A stretch of 64,000 nucleotides of DNA from Vibrio algarum. Its GTDB lineage: Bacteria; Pseudomonadota; Gammaproteobacteria; Enterobacterales; Vibrionaceae. Positions 1-8,551 of this stretch are shown in pieces; position 1 is the first letter of the stretch, and the number at the start of each line of letters is the position of its first letter. The position numbers and the translations under genes were made by a program. Under the pieces are notes generated by a model that was not told where the DNA came from, did not search any database, and saw only the letters and a list, made by a program, of their open reading frames with translations. Location: assembly GCF_028204155.1 (NCBI RefSeq), contig NZ_JAQLOI010000001.1, positions 868,001 through 932,000 on the forward strand. The letters run 5' to 3'.

Positions 1-618
1 CTGAGTTTGCGCAAGCATAGAAACGAGCTGTACGCCGTTAATCAGGTCGAACTCTTTATGCTGTGCAAATTGCTGTGCATCTATAGTAAACTCACCAGAG
101 GTTATGACAATCATCTTGTCAGCTTTGCTATCAAGCAATACACCATAAAGTTCACGTAAGACCTTCACTCCAACTTTTTGTTTCTTCCAGTGTTTACACT
201 GAACAAGGCTTACCTTCCTATCTTTGGTCAATTTAATGTCTACACCGCCATCAGAGCTATGTGACAGCTTTTGTTTGACTGTGTAACCCTGTTGTCGGTA
301 AAACTCGCCTAAAAGGGCTTCAAACTCCATCCAATCAAGTTTGGCGATGTCACTTACACTAGATGTATTTTCTAGTCGTTTTTTAGAGATATAGCTTCGT
401 AAAAAGGCAAAGGGGGCAGGGAAGAGAAAAACTAATGCAACCATAGGTGATAAGTCTCTTGCAGCGTTGAGAAAGGCTTGAGAAACCATTGCGTCGCTGA
501 CAAGTAACCTAGGGAATATATAATTTAGAAATAGGTAACTAAAGCCGGATATAAGCACACTAACCCACCAAGGCGCTTCGAATAGCATTCTTAGTAGGCT
601 TTCATTTTTTTTAGCCAT
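1..618 (-). CDS. Membrane-anchored Mrr-type restriction endonuclease-like protein (partial)
   Basis: The frame opens with ATG at 618 and runs off the left edge after 206 codons, so the C-terminus is missing. Two hydrophobic stretches (about residues 17-36 and 58-77) suggest an N-terminal membrane anchor. From about residue 95 the protein looks like an Mrr_cat/restriction-endonuclease fold: SSDGGVDIKL (121-130) followed by LVQCKHW (138-144), the D...QxK arrangement of PD-(D/E)XK nucleases. The family cleaves DNA, often modified DNA. Membrane-tethered versions are common in proteobacteria and their role is mostly unknown. The gene lies downstream of a tRNA 3' end and is on the same strand. The assignment to the nuclease fold is firm; restriction activity is inference. 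Confidence 0.8.
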   Translation of the reverse strand, partial: MAKKNESLLRMLFEAPWWVSVLISGFSYLFLNYIFPRLLVSDAMVSQAFLNAARDLSPMVALVFLFPAPFAFLRSYISKKRLENTSSVSDIAKLDWMEFEALLGEFYRQQGYTVKQKLSHSSDGGVDIKLTKDRKVSLVQCKHWKKQKVGVKVLRELYGVLLDSKADKMIVITSGEFTIDAQQFAQHKEFDLINGVQLVSMLAQTQ

Positions 619-772
619 CTGACCTTTTCGATTTATTGTTGTATAACGTGATTAAAACATTGGATTTTTAGTATGTATATCGTTGTTGTCACAATCAGTA
701 ATTTACTGTGTAACTAAGAAATGATGAGGTGTGTTTGGATGCTACATATTTGCTACACAGAGAGCAGAAACG

Positions 773-809
773 AAAAAGGCCTGAGAAGCAAAAACGCTCT
801 CAGGCCTTT
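773..809 (-). terminator. Rho-independent terminator after tRNA-Ile
   Basis: A 9-bp stem (778-786 paired with 798-806) has GGCC at its base. Read on the minus strand it is followed by a run of five T (777-773). It sits just past the 3' end of the tRNA gene. Confidence 0.8.
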
Positions 810-814
810 AAATT

Positions 815-890
815 TGGTGGCCCCTCGCAGACTTGAACTGCGGACCGATCGATTATGAGTCGAGCGCTCTAACCACTGAGCTAAGGGGCC
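815..890 (-). tRNA. ileX: tRNA-Ile (anticodon CAU, lysidine-modified type)
   Basis: This is a 76-nt cloverleaf on the minus strand. The acceptor arm GGCCCCU pairs with AGGGGCC, and the terminal CCA is encoded at 817-815. The D-arm is AGCTCAGTGGTTAGAGC and the T-arm contains GTTCAAGTC. The anticodon loop reads CTCATAA, so the anticodon is CAU. The body matches the minor AUA-reading isoleucine tRNA of E. coli (ileX/ileY) rather than a methionine tRNA. In such tRNAs TilS converts C34 to lysidine. E. coli also has ileX close to rpoD, which supports the identity. Confidence 0.93.
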
Positions 891-904
891 AAATTAGGTT
901 GACG

Positions 905-933
905 ATTATAGGGGATGTTACCAAAGCTGTCTA
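905..933 (-). promoter_or_regulatory. Sigma-70 promoter of the tRNA-Ile gene
   Basis: On the minus strand there is TAGACA (933-928), a 17-bp spacer and a perfect TATAAT (910-905). The start of transcription would be about 7 bases further, near 898, some 8 bases before the mature tRNA 5' end. Confidence 0.75.
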
Positions 934-987
934 GATGCTTTATAGGGCATTTGCGCTTAGTTTTTATCCACTTAAACCGAAAATGAT

Positions 988-1015
988 AAAAAAGGTGAGC
1001 AAGTGCTCACCTTTT
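988..1015 (-). terminator. Terminator of rpoD
   Basis: A perfect 11-bp inverted repeat (990-1000 and 1005-1015) with a 4-base loop is followed on the minus strand by six T (993-988). It lies about 30 bases past the rpoD stop codon and ends the rpsU-yqeY-dnaG-rpoD unit. Confidence 0.85.
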
Positions 1016-1047
1016 AATCAGTTTATACCACTTCTTAGTAGGAGTGG

Positions 1048-2889
1048 TTACTCGTCTAGGAAGCTGCGCAGAGTTTCTGAGCGGCTAGGGTGACGAAGTT
1101 TACGTAATGCTTTTGCTTCTATCTGACGAATACGTTCACGAGTAACGTCGAACTGCTTACCAACTTCTTCTAAAGTGTGGTCAGTGTTCATATCGATACC
1201 AAAGCGCATACGAAGTACTTTCGCTTCACGAGGGGTTAAACCAGCCAGAACATCTTTTGTTGCTACCTTCAGGCTACCAGAAGTAGCTGAGTCTAGCGGA
1301 AGTTCAAGAGTGGTATCCTCGATGAAGTCACCTAAGTGCGAATCTTCGTCGTCACCAATTGGTGTCTCCATTGAGATTGGCTCTTTAGCAATTTTCAGTA
1401 CTTTACGGATTTTGTCTTCTGGCATTTGCATGCGTTCTGCTAGTTCTTCCGGAAGTGGCTCGCGGCCCATCTCTTGTAACATTTGACGAGAGATGCGGTT
1501 CAGTTTGTTGATCGTTTCGATCATGTGAACCGGAATACGGATAGTACGCGCTTGGTCAGCAATAGAACGTGTAATTGCCTGACGAATCCACCACGTAGCG
1601 TAAGTAGAGAACTTATAACCACGGCGATATTCGAACTTATCTACCGCTTTCATCAGGCCGATGTTACCTTCTTGGATTAGATCCAAGAATTGTAGGCCAC
1701 GGTTGGTGTATTTCTTCGCGATAGAAATAACCAAACGCAAGTTCGCTTCAACCATCTCTTTCTTCGCACGGCGAGCTTTAGCTTCTCCGATTGACATGCG
1801 ACGGCTGATATCTTTAATGTTTTGTACTGGTAGTGAAGTCTCTTTTTCAATCGTAGCAAGTTTATGGATGCTACGACGAATATCTTCTTCGTTTCGTTTT
1901 ATCTTTTCCGAGTAAGGCTTATCTGAAGCTAGAATTTGATCTAGCCAAGCTTCCGATGATTCGTTACCGGTAAAAGCTTGAACAAACGCTTTCTTTGGCA
2001 TCTTTCCATATTCAACACACTGGCGAATAATTAAACGCTCTTGCGTGCGAACACGTTCCATTGAAGTACGAAGTTCATTTACTAGATAATCGAACTGTTT
2101 AGGAATGAGACGGAACTCTCTAAATACTTGAAGTAGTGCATCTTTTGCTTCAGCAGTTGCGTTGCTGTTGCGGCCATGCTCATTGATGGCAAGTTGCATA
2201 TCTTGATAAGTATTACGAAGCTCAGTGAACCTTTCTAAAGCAAGCTCAGGATCAATTCCTGTATCTTCTTCTTCCTCGTCCTCATCATCTTTATCTTCGT
2301 CGTCTTCATCTTCTAAATCAGATTCAGCCAGTTCGGAACCGATGTGAGTCGCGGTAGGCGCAGCAGAACCATCGTCATCAGGATCTACAAAGCCAGAGAT
2401 AAGGTCTGTTAGGCGTAGCTCTTCAGCTTGAACTCTATCAAATTGCTCAAGGATATAAGAGATAGTGCCCGGGTATTCAGCTACAGAGCATTGAACTTGG
2501 TTAATACCATCTTCAATACGCTTAGCGATGTCAATTTCGCCTTCACGAGTTAACAGCTCTACCGTACCCATTTCACGCATATACATGCGAACGGGGTCGG
2601 TAGTGCGGCCAATTTCGCTTTCTACACTTGAAAGTGCAGCAGCGGCCGCTTCAGCAGCGTCTTCATCAGTGATGTTATTATCTTCATTGATGGACATTTC
2701 ATCTGCGTCGGGGGCAGTTTCAACGACTTTTATACCCATGTCGTTGATCATTTGAATGATATCTTCTACCTGTTCAGAATCTACGATTTCTGCAGGTAGG
2801 TGGTCATTTACTTCGGCGTACGTCAGATAGCCTTGTTCCTTACCTTTAATGACAAGTAACTTTAGCTGTGACTGCGGATTTTGATCCAT
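1048..2889 (-). CDS. rpoD: RNA polymerase primary sigma factor RpoD (sigma-70)
   Basis: The housekeeping sigma factor directs RNA polymerase to most promoters. With the start at 2889 the product is 613 aa, the same length as E. coli RpoD, and begins MDQNPQSQLKLL. A longer frame adds 20 residues that do not look like the family. Region 1.1 is at the N-terminus and region 1.2 (DPVRMYMREMG) near residue 100. A strongly acidic non-conserved linker lies near 190-212. Region 2 contains YKFSTYATWWIRQAI, and region 4 has the helix-turn-helix EEVGKQFDVTRERIRQIE. It is the last gene of the rpsU-yqeY-dnaG-rpoD locus. Everything expected of a functional sigma-70 is present. Confidence 0.98.
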   Translation of the reverse strand: MDQNPQSQLKLLVIKGKEQGYLTYAEVNDHLPAEIVDSEQVEDIIQMINDMGIKVVETAPDADEMSINEDNNITDEDAAEAAAAALSSVESEIGRTTDPVRMYMREMGTVELLTREGEIDIAKRIEDGINQVQCSVAEYPGTISYILEQFDRVQAEELRLTDLISGFVDPDDDGSAAPTATHIGSELAESDLEDEDDEDKDDEDEEEEDTGIDPELALERFTELRNTYQDMQLAINEHGRNSNATAEAKDALLQVFREFRLIPKQFDYLVNELRTSMERVRTQERLIIRQCVEYGKMPKKAFVQAFTGNESSEAWLDQILASDKPYSEKIKRNEEDIRRSIHKLATIEKETSLPVQNIKDISRRMSIGEAKARRAKKEMVEANLRLVISIAKKYTNRGLQFLDLIQEGNIGLMKAVDKFEYRRGYKFSTYATWWIRQAITRSIADQARTIRIPVHMIETINKLNRISRQMLQEMGREPLPEELAERMQMPEDKIRKVLKIAKEPISMETPIGDDEDSHLGDFIEDTTLELPLDSATSGSLKVATKDVLAGLTPREAKVLRMRFGIDMNTDHTLEEVGKQFDVTRERIRQIEAKALRKLRHPSRSETLRSFLDE

Positions 2890-2984
2890 AGACGATATCC
2901 AACTTGAGGTCTGTGTGATGGTGAAAGTATGCGAAATGCAAACCGCCAATTATAGCAAATCTAATCTGTACTGGCTACTATGGG

Positions 2985-4736
2985 TTACGCTCCTAAGATC
3001 AAGTCTTGAAGCTCCCTCTTTTCTTCGGCTGATAAGCCGACACTTCTTGCTTTAGCCTGTAAAGTTTCGATCTGTTTATCGATGCACTGGACAAAAATTT
3101 TATCCAGTGAATCCATGAATACATCATGTTCATTATCTTCGTCTTTGCCGAGTGGGATATCCCAACTAGCTAGACGCGATAACATCATTTCATTTTTATG
3201 GTTACGCCAATTCTCTAAAAGTTGGCCTGTGGTTATATGGGGATTTGTCTTGCATTTATCAAGCACTTCTATCAATAAACTTAATCCAGGAACGGCTATT
3301 TCTCGAACACTTGTTAAATCTGGCACATATTCAATATAGCTTGGATTCTGAACTAAGAGTGCAATAACTACGCGCATAGGGGTTTTTGCTATCTTTTGTG
3401 GTGCTTTTGTCTCAGTTTTAGCTGGTTTTTTTATATTGGCCTGGTGTTCTAAAAATATCCCCGTTTTTTGACCTAATATCTTTAATAGTTGTGCTTGTAA
3501 GTGCTCGTCTGGAATTTTTTCAATAAGCGGAACGGCTAGGGCAGAAAGTGCTGCTTTACCTTCATCACTCCCGACCTGAACTTGATCCGTTAGGTTACTA
3601 AACAAATATTCTGATAATGGAGTCGCATTTTTCACTTCTTGTTCAAATGCTTCTTGCCCATGGGCCCGTATATAGCTATCGGGATCATCTCCGTCAGGCA
3701 AAAATAGGAATTTTAATATGTTACCGCTTTTTAAGTAGCCCAACGCATTTTCTAGAGCTCGCCATGCGGCTTCTTTACCTGCACGGTCACCGTCATAACA
3801 ACAAACCACGGTATTCGTTTGTCTAAATAATAACTGGAGGTGGTCGCCAGTGGTTGATGTACCGAGTGATGCAACCGAATAGTCAACACCATACTGTGCC
3901 AAGGCCACTACATCCATATAGCCTTCTACAACGAGTACCTGAGGTGGCTCACGGTAGGCTTGCAGTACTTCGTAAAGGCCATAAAGCTCTTTGCCTTTGT
4001 GGAAAATAGGTGTTTCTGGTGAGTTTAGGTATTTTGGTGTTCCGTCGCCAATAACTCGTCCACCAAAACCAATGACACGCCCACGTCTATCATGGATAGG
4101 AAACATCACTCGCCCACGAAAGCGATCGTAACGGTTACCTTTATCGTTTTCGATAAGCATACCGCCAGTGACTAACATGTCTTGGGTGGTTTTTTGCTGG
4201 CCAAAATTCTTACGAACCGCATCCCATTCATCGGCTACGAAACCGATGCCAAACTTTTGTACTATCTCTCCAGAAAGCCCACGGTCTTTAAGGTAATCAA
4301 TTGCGTGTTTATTTGCTGAAACTTTGAGTTGTGAGCGATAGAACTGAGCAATGCTTCCCATTAAATCGTATAAGTCGCGTTTTTCTTGCGGATTTGCACG
4401 AGGAGCATTGCTAAATTGTCCGCTGCCACTTCTCTGTTCTCTAGGAACTTCTAACCCCAAACCAGAAGCTATTTCATCGATGGCTTCAACAAAGTCTAAT
4501 CGGTCAAACTCCATAACAAAGTCAATAGAGTTGCCGTGCACGCCACAGCCAAAACAGTGATAGAACTGTTTTTCTTGGCTAACGGAAAAAGAGGGTGTTT
4601 TTTCATTATGGAAAGGGCAGCAAGCACCGTAGTTTTTGCCTTTTTTCTTAAGTTTTACGCGGGAATCGACAATATCAACGATATCTACTCTTGCGAGTAG
4701 GTCATCTATAAAGTGTCGTGGGATATGTCCTGCCAT
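2985..4736 (-). CDS. dnaG: DNA primase DnaG
   Basis: DnaG makes the RNA primers for lagging-strand synthesis and docks on the DnaB helicase. The product is 583 aa (E. coli 581). The N-terminal zinc ribbon has C40, H43, C61 and C64 (CPFH...CFGC). The TOPRIM catalytic core follows at about 260-345, with VVEGYMDVVAL and CCYDGDRAGKEA. The last 150 or so residues are the variable DnaB-binding region. It sits 95 bp upstream of rpoD and 99 bp downstream of yqeY. A hairpin in the latter gap may reduce its expression relative to rpsU, as is known for E. coli. Confidence 0.97.
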   Translation of the reverse strand: MAGHIPRHFIDDLLARVDIVDIVDSRVKLKKKGKNYGACCPFHNEKTPSFSVSQEKQFYHCFGCGVHGNSIDFVMEFDRLDFVEAIDEIASGLGLEVPREQRSGSGQFSNAPRANPQEKRDLYDLMGSIAQFYRSQLKVSANKHAIDYLKDRGLSGEIVQKFGIGFVADEWDAVRKNFGQQKTTQDMLVTGGMLIENDKGNRYDRFRGRVMFPIHDRRGRVIGFGGRVIGDGTPKYLNSPETPIFHKGKELYGLYEVLQAYREPPQVLVVEGYMDVVALAQYGVDYSVASLGTSTTGDHLQLLFRQTNTVVCCYDGDRAGKEAAWRALENALGYLKSGNILKFLFLPDGDDPDSYIRAHGQEAFEQEVKNATPLSEYLFSNLTDQVQVGSDEGKAALSALAVPLIEKIPDEHLQAQLLKILGQKTGIFLEHQANIKKPAKTETKAPQKIAKTPMRVVIALLVQNPSYIEYVPDLTSVREIAVPGLSLLIEVLDKCKTNPHITTGQLLENWRNHKNEMMLSRLASWDIPLGKDEDNEHDVFMDSLDKIFVQCIDKQIETLQAKARSVGLSAEEKRELQDLILGA

Positions 4737-4781
4737 AAAACCTTACTATTGATAAATTTAGAACAATGATGTGCAGATACA

Positions 4782-4820
4782 AACAAGCCGTGCATTCCAA
4801 AAAGAATAGCACGGCTTGTT
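4782..4820 (-). terminator. Hairpin between yqeY and dnaG, possible attenuating terminator
   Basis: A perfect 12-bp inverted repeat (4782-4793 with 4809-4820) with a 15-base loop follows the yqeY stop codon by 16 bases. Downstream on the minus strand the T content is poor (TGTATC), so termination would be partial. E. coli has a weak internal terminator between rpsU and dnaG that keeps primase low; this hairpin is placed to do the same. Confidence 0.5.
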
Positions 4821-4835
4821 AAATTGATTTGGGAT

Positions 4836-5279
4836 TTAAGCCAATTTAGAACGAACTAAACCACTTATTTTACCCATGTCTGCTCGCCCTTGAATCTGTG
4901 GCTTGAGTACACCCATTACCTTACCCATGTCTTGCATGCCCGCAGCTCCAGAATCTGTGATAGCACTTTCAATAAGCGCGATGACTTCTTCTTCTGATAG
5001 CGGTTGAGGCATAAAGTCCTCAAGTACAGTAATTTCTGCTTTCTCAGCATCAGCTAAGTCTTGGCGACCTGCTGTTTCAAATTGCGATACAGAATCACGA
5101 CGTTGTTTAACCATCTTAACCATTATTGCTACGATATCGTCGTCGGTCAGAGTGATCCGCTCGTCAACTTCACGTTGCTTGATTGCTGATAAGGCTAAAC
5201 GAATAGTGCCAAGGCGTAATTTATCCTTGGCTTTCATCGCAATTTTCTGCTCTTCTTTGAGTTGGTCAATAAGAGCCAT
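4836..5279 (-). CDS. yqeY: GatB/YqeY domain-containing protein
   Basis: This is a 147-aa protein of the YqeY family, which resembles the C-terminal tail domain of the amidotransferase subunit GatB. In GatB that domain contacts tRNA; the role of free-standing YqeY is not established. The pattern MALIDQLKEEQKIAMKAKDK...LGTIRLALSAIK and the C-terminal MGKVMGVLKPQIQGRADM are typical. A good ribosome-binding site (AAGGA) precedes the ATG. It is inserted between rpsU and dnaG, which E. coli lacks but which is usual in Vibrio relatives and many other bacteria. Confidence 0.92.
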   Translation of the reverse strand: MALIDQLKEEQKIAMKAKDKLRLGTIRLALSAIKQREVDERITLTDDDIVAIMVKMVKQRRDSVSQFETAGRQDLADAEKAEITVLEDFMPQPLSEEEVIALIESAITDSGAAGMQDMGKVMGVLKPQIQGRADMGKISGLVRSKLA

Positions 5280-5307
5280 AACTAAATTCCTTTTTGGGAC
5301 TCAGTTA

Positions 5308-5523
5308 TTAGTACAGACGTACGCGACGAGCGTTTTCGCGAGCTAGCTTCTTAGCGTGACGCTTTTGAGCTGCTGCTTTAGCGCGTTTGCGAACTGTAGT
5401 AGGTTTTTCATAATGCTCACGACGACGCACTTCTGAAAGGATACCTGCTTTTTCGCAAGAGCGTTTGAAACGACGTAATGCAACGTCGAACGGTTCGTTT
5501 TCACGTACTTTAACTATTGGCAT
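5308..5523 (-). CDS. rpsU: 30S ribosomal protein S21
   Basis: This 71-aa, highly basic protein starts MPIVKVRENEPFDVALRRFK, the classic S21 N-terminus, and ends in an arginine/lysine-rich tail. S21 helps the 30S subunit pair with the Shine-Dalgarno sequence. A strong purine-rich ribosome-binding site (GAGGTGAAAGG) lies just upstream. It is the first gene of the macromolecular-synthesis unit leading to dnaG and rpoD, and it is divergent from tsaD across 196 bp that must hold both promoters. Confidence 0.97.
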   Translation of the reverse strand: MPIVKVRENEPFDVALRRFKRSCEKAGILSEVRRREHYEKPTTVRKRAKAAAQKRHAKKLARENARRVRLY

Positions 5524-5719
5524 ATGCCTTTCACCTCAGGGGTTATTCGTTAATGCTGATTCCTTGGACTCAAATCTTCATCGATCGGTCTTTAATCAGC
5601 TAGATCAAAAATGGTGCGGAATTTTAATCCGATCACTGCCCCTTTGTAAAGTATTATCGTGGTCAAATTTTCTCAGATTAGGTAATATTGCGTCAATTTC
5701 CGATTTCTATGAGAAAACG

Positions 5720-6741
5720 ATGCGTATTTTAGGTATTGAAACTTCCTGTGATGAAACAGGGGTCGCTATTTATGATGATGAGAAAGGGCTACTTTCTCAT
5801 CAGTTGTATAGCCAAGTAAAACTGCATGCCGATTACGGTGGAGTGGTTCCTGAGTTGGCCTCAAGAGACCATGTTAAGAAAACAATTCCTCTCATTAAAG
5901 AGGCGTTAAAAGAAGCCAACTTGACGGAAAAAGATATTGATGGTGTTGCGTATACTGCAGGGCCTGGTTTGGTAGGGGCTATTTTGGTTGGTGCCACAAT
6001 AGGTCGAAGTATTGCTTATGCTTGGGGGTGCCCGCTATCCCTGTGCACCATATGGAAGGCCACCTGTTAGCACCTATGTTAGAAGATACACCACCGCCAT
6101 TTCCGTTTATCGCACTGCTTGTTTCTGGCGGTCACACCATGCTTGTAGAAGTGAAAAGTATTGGAGAATATCAAATACTTGGTGAGTCGATTGATGATGC
6201 CGCTGGTGAGGCTTTTGATAAGACGGCAAAATTAATGGGATTAGATTATCCTGGTGGTCCGTTGTTATCTCGCTTGGCTGAAAAGGGGACTCAAGGGCGT
6301 TTCCGGTTTCCTCGACCTATGACAGATCGTCCAGGTTTGGATATGAGCTTCTCAGGTTTAAAAACGTTTGCTGCTAATACTATCGCTGCGAACGAAAACG
6401 ATGATCAAACCAGAGCTGATATTGCTTACGCGTTTCAAGAAGCGGTCTGTGCCACATTAGTGATTAAGTGCAAACGAGCATTAGAACAAACGGGCATGAA
6501 GCGTATTGTCATTGCTGGTGGCGTTAGTGCTAACAAACAGCTAAGAACAGAATTAGAAACTTTAGCCAAAAAAATAGGCGGAGAAGTTTACTATCCTAGA
6601 ACTGAGTTTTGTACTGATAATGGCGCGATGATAGCTTACGCGGGTATGCAGAGACTCAAAAATAATGAGTCATCAGATTTGTCTATTAAGGCACAACCTC
6701 GCTGGCCAATTGATCAATTATCTCCAATCGAACCGCGTTAA
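5720..6741 (+). CDS. tsaD: tRNA N6-threonylcarbamoyladenosine synthase subunit TsaD, interrupted by an apparent -1 frameshift
   Basis: TsaD transfers the threonylcarbamoyl group to A37 of ANN-decoding tRNAs together with TsaB and TsaE. The start ATG at 5720 gives MRILGIETSCDETGVAIYDD. The first frame continues to AYAWG and then loses homology; the other frame resumes at VPAIPVHHMEGH, which carries the metal-binding HMEGH motif, and continues to the normal C-terminus. One extra G in the run 6024-6028 would restore a 340-aa protein of normal length. The later motifs (VSGGHT, AGGVSANKQLR, FCTDNGAMIAYAG) are intact. TsaD is essential in many bacteria, so an undercalled base is more likely than a real pseudogene. 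Confidence 0.93.
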
Positions 6742-6778
6742 GGATCTATTTATTTAGGTAAGAAGTGTTCGAAACGGT

Positions 6779-7369
6779 TTAAGAAGCAGAGCCGATTTTT
6801 GGCTCTGTTCCGTCCATAAGGCGACGGATATTATCATAATGTCTTAGCAAAATTAGACAGCAAAGCATGGCAACTGGCAGTGTATAAAGCGGCTTAAATA
6901 CCCAAGCGTAAAATGGTGCTAACAGAGCAGTAATAATCGCAGCAAGAGATGAATATCTGGTTATAAACGCAGCAATTAACCATGTTAACCCGAGTAACCC
7001 TGTTAATCCCCAACCTATCGGAGCTATTGCACCAATTGCAGTGGCAACCCCTTTTCCTCCTTTAAAATGAAAAAAGATAGGATAGATATGGCCTAAGCAA
7101 GCTGAAATGCCAATTAAACCGAGGTACAAGGGTTCAATTGTTAGGTAATAACTCAACCAAACAGGAATCGTACCCTTTAACATATCGAGCAATAATACCG
7201 TTAGGGCTGCAGACTTGCCTCCAATACGTAATACGTTTGTCGCACCAGGGTTTTTAGAACCATGTTCTCGCGGATCCGGTAGCTTAAGGATCCGACAGAT
7301 CAACACCGCACTCGATATAGAACCGAGTAGATAGGCAAAGATGATCATACCAAGAGCTAATGGTGTCAT
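6779..7369 (-). CDS. plsY: Glycerol-3-phosphate acyltransferase PlsY
   Basis: PlsY moves the acyl group from acyl-phosphate to glycerol-3-phosphate, the first step of phospholipid synthesis, in the inner membrane. The 196-aa product is highly hydrophobic with about five membrane segments. It carries the three family motifs: YLLGSISSAVLI near residue 13, GSKNPGATNVLR near 37-48, and HIYPIFFHFKGGKGVAT near 93-109. It is convergent with tsaD and divergent from folB, the same neighbourhood as in E. coli. Confidence 0.95.
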   Translation of the reverse strand: MTPLALGMIIFAYLLGSISSAVLICRILKLPDPREHGSKNPGATNVLRIGGKSAALTVLLLDMLKGTIPVWLSYYLTIEPLYLGLIGISACLGHIYPIFFHFKGGKGVATAIGAIAPIGWGLTGLLGLTWLIAAFITRYSSLAAIITALLAPFYAWVFKPLYTLPVAMLCCLILLRHYDNIRRLMDGTEPKIGSAS

Positions 7370-7693
7370 AAGTATCCCTAGTGGTTAAGCGCAAGAATTA
7401 GTAGCCTTATTCTCTCGAACGAGCCTTCATTATAGCTCGTTTGAAAATAATACTTTGTTTTCTTTTCCTTTGGTATCCGACCTGTTGGGGAAATGAGTGA
7501 TGTTGTTCATATCTGAGAAAAAAGTGTGAAAAATAAGTTATTCAAAATTTGAGAAAAAATTGAAATTCAGTTTTCCACTCTTCGCTATGCACATTGAGTC
7601 ATGTAAACTATTTACAAAATCGTAGTATTACGACCTGTATTATTGAACGGTGAGTCGCGTTTGTCTTCTATCTCACAACTGAAAGGACTAAAA
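7370..7693 (+). other. Intergenic region between divergent plsY and folB
   Basis: About 320 bases, AT-rich, must contain the promoters of plsY and of the folB-folK-uppP run. The folB ribosome-binding site GAAAGGA is at 7681-7687. I could not assign convincing -35/-10 pairs and see no gene, repeat or riboswitch here. Confidence 0.5.
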
Positions 7694-8056
7694 ATGTCAT
7701 TTGATAAAGTGTTTATTGAAAAGCTAGAGGTTATTACCACCATAGGTGTATATGACTGGGAACAAGAGATCAAACAGAAGCTGGTCCTAGATATAGAAAT
7801 GGCGCACGACAATAAACCCGCAGGAAAAAGTGATGACGTTGAAGACGCATTAGATTACTCCAAAGTAAGCACAGCGGTTATTGAGCATATAGCGAATGGT
7901 CGGTTTTTATTGGTAGAACGAGTTGCAGAAGAAGTAGCAGAATTAATTATGATGAAGTTTAACGTGCCATGGATAAGCATACGTTTAACTAAACCAGGCG
8001 CTGTTCCACAGGCCGCTGGTGTCGGTGTGATTATTGAAAGAGGCATTAAGAAATAA
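7694..8056 (+). CDS. folB: Dihydroneopterin aldolase FolB
   Basis: FolB cleaves dihydroneopterin to 6-hydroxymethyl-dihydropterin and glycolaldehyde in folate synthesis. With the start at 7694 (after GAAAGGA at 7681-7687) the product is 120 aa, the usual length, and begins MSFDKVFIEKLEVITTIGVY. A longer in-frame extension of 17 residues lacks family similarity. The segments GVYDWEQEIKQKL and LTKPGAVPQAAGVGVIIER are typical. It is followed after 2 bases by folK, which acts next in the pathway. Confidence 0.95.
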   Translation: MSFDKVFIEKLEVITTIGVYDWEQEIKQKLVLDIEMAHDNKPAGKSDDVEDALDYSKVSTAVIEHIANGRFLLVERVAEEVAELIMMKFNVPWISIRLTKPGAVPQAAGVGVIIERGIKK

Positions 8057-8058
8057 AT

Positions 8059-8541
8059 ATGACGAAGGTTTATATTGGCGTTGGCACCAATGTAGATAGG
8101 GAAAAGCATACCCATGCTGCGTTGAATGAACTCTTTTTATTGGATAATCAAATCAGGGTCTCACCTATATATGAATGTGCACCTGTCGGTTTTGACAGTG
8201 AGGCGTTTTATAATTTTGTTGTAGAACTAACGACCACTCAAAAATTGACGGATTTTTCACATGAGCTTCGTAAAATAGAGGTAAAGTGGGGCCGTAGTGA
8301 AGAGGCTAAAAAGTTTCAGGATAGAAGCTTAGATCTCGATATCTTACTTTTTGGTGATGAAATATCACCACATTCTCCGACTGTACCTAGAGAAGATATA
8401 TTTAAATACCCTTTTGTTATTCAACCTTTATTCGACCTAGTGCCTGATTTGGTTATCCCCAATGATGGAAGAAGAGTGAAAGAGATTTGGCAGAAGATGG
8501 ATAACTTAGAATCCCTTATTGAAGTGGATTTTGTATATTAA
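8059..8541 (+). CDS. folK: 2-amino-4-hydroxy-6-hydroxymethyldihydropteridine pyrophosphokinase FolK
   Basis: FolK transfers pyrophosphate from ATP to the FolB product. The 160-aa protein begins MTKVYIGVGTNVDREKHTHA, has YECAPVGFDSEAFYNFVVEL, and carries the catalytic-loop pattern KFQDRSLDLDILLFGD. The spacing of two bases to folB implies co-translation. In E. coli folK is elsewhere (next to pcnB), so this folBK pairing differs. Confidence 0.94.
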   Translation: MTKVYIGVGTNVDREKHTHAALNELFLLDNQIRVSPIYECAPVGFDSEAFYNFVVELTTTQKLTDFSHELRKIEVKWGRSEEAKKFQDRSLDLDILLFGDEISPHSPTVPREDIFKYPFVIQPLFDLVPDLVIPNDGRRVKEIWQKMDNLESLIEVDFVY

Positions 8542-8551
8542 TGGAATTTTA

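Noticed and set aside
6000..6060. Programmed frameshifting in tsaD
   Set aside because: There is no slippery heptamer with a downstream pseudoknot, and four other genes show the same homopolymer loss. Sequence error is simpler.
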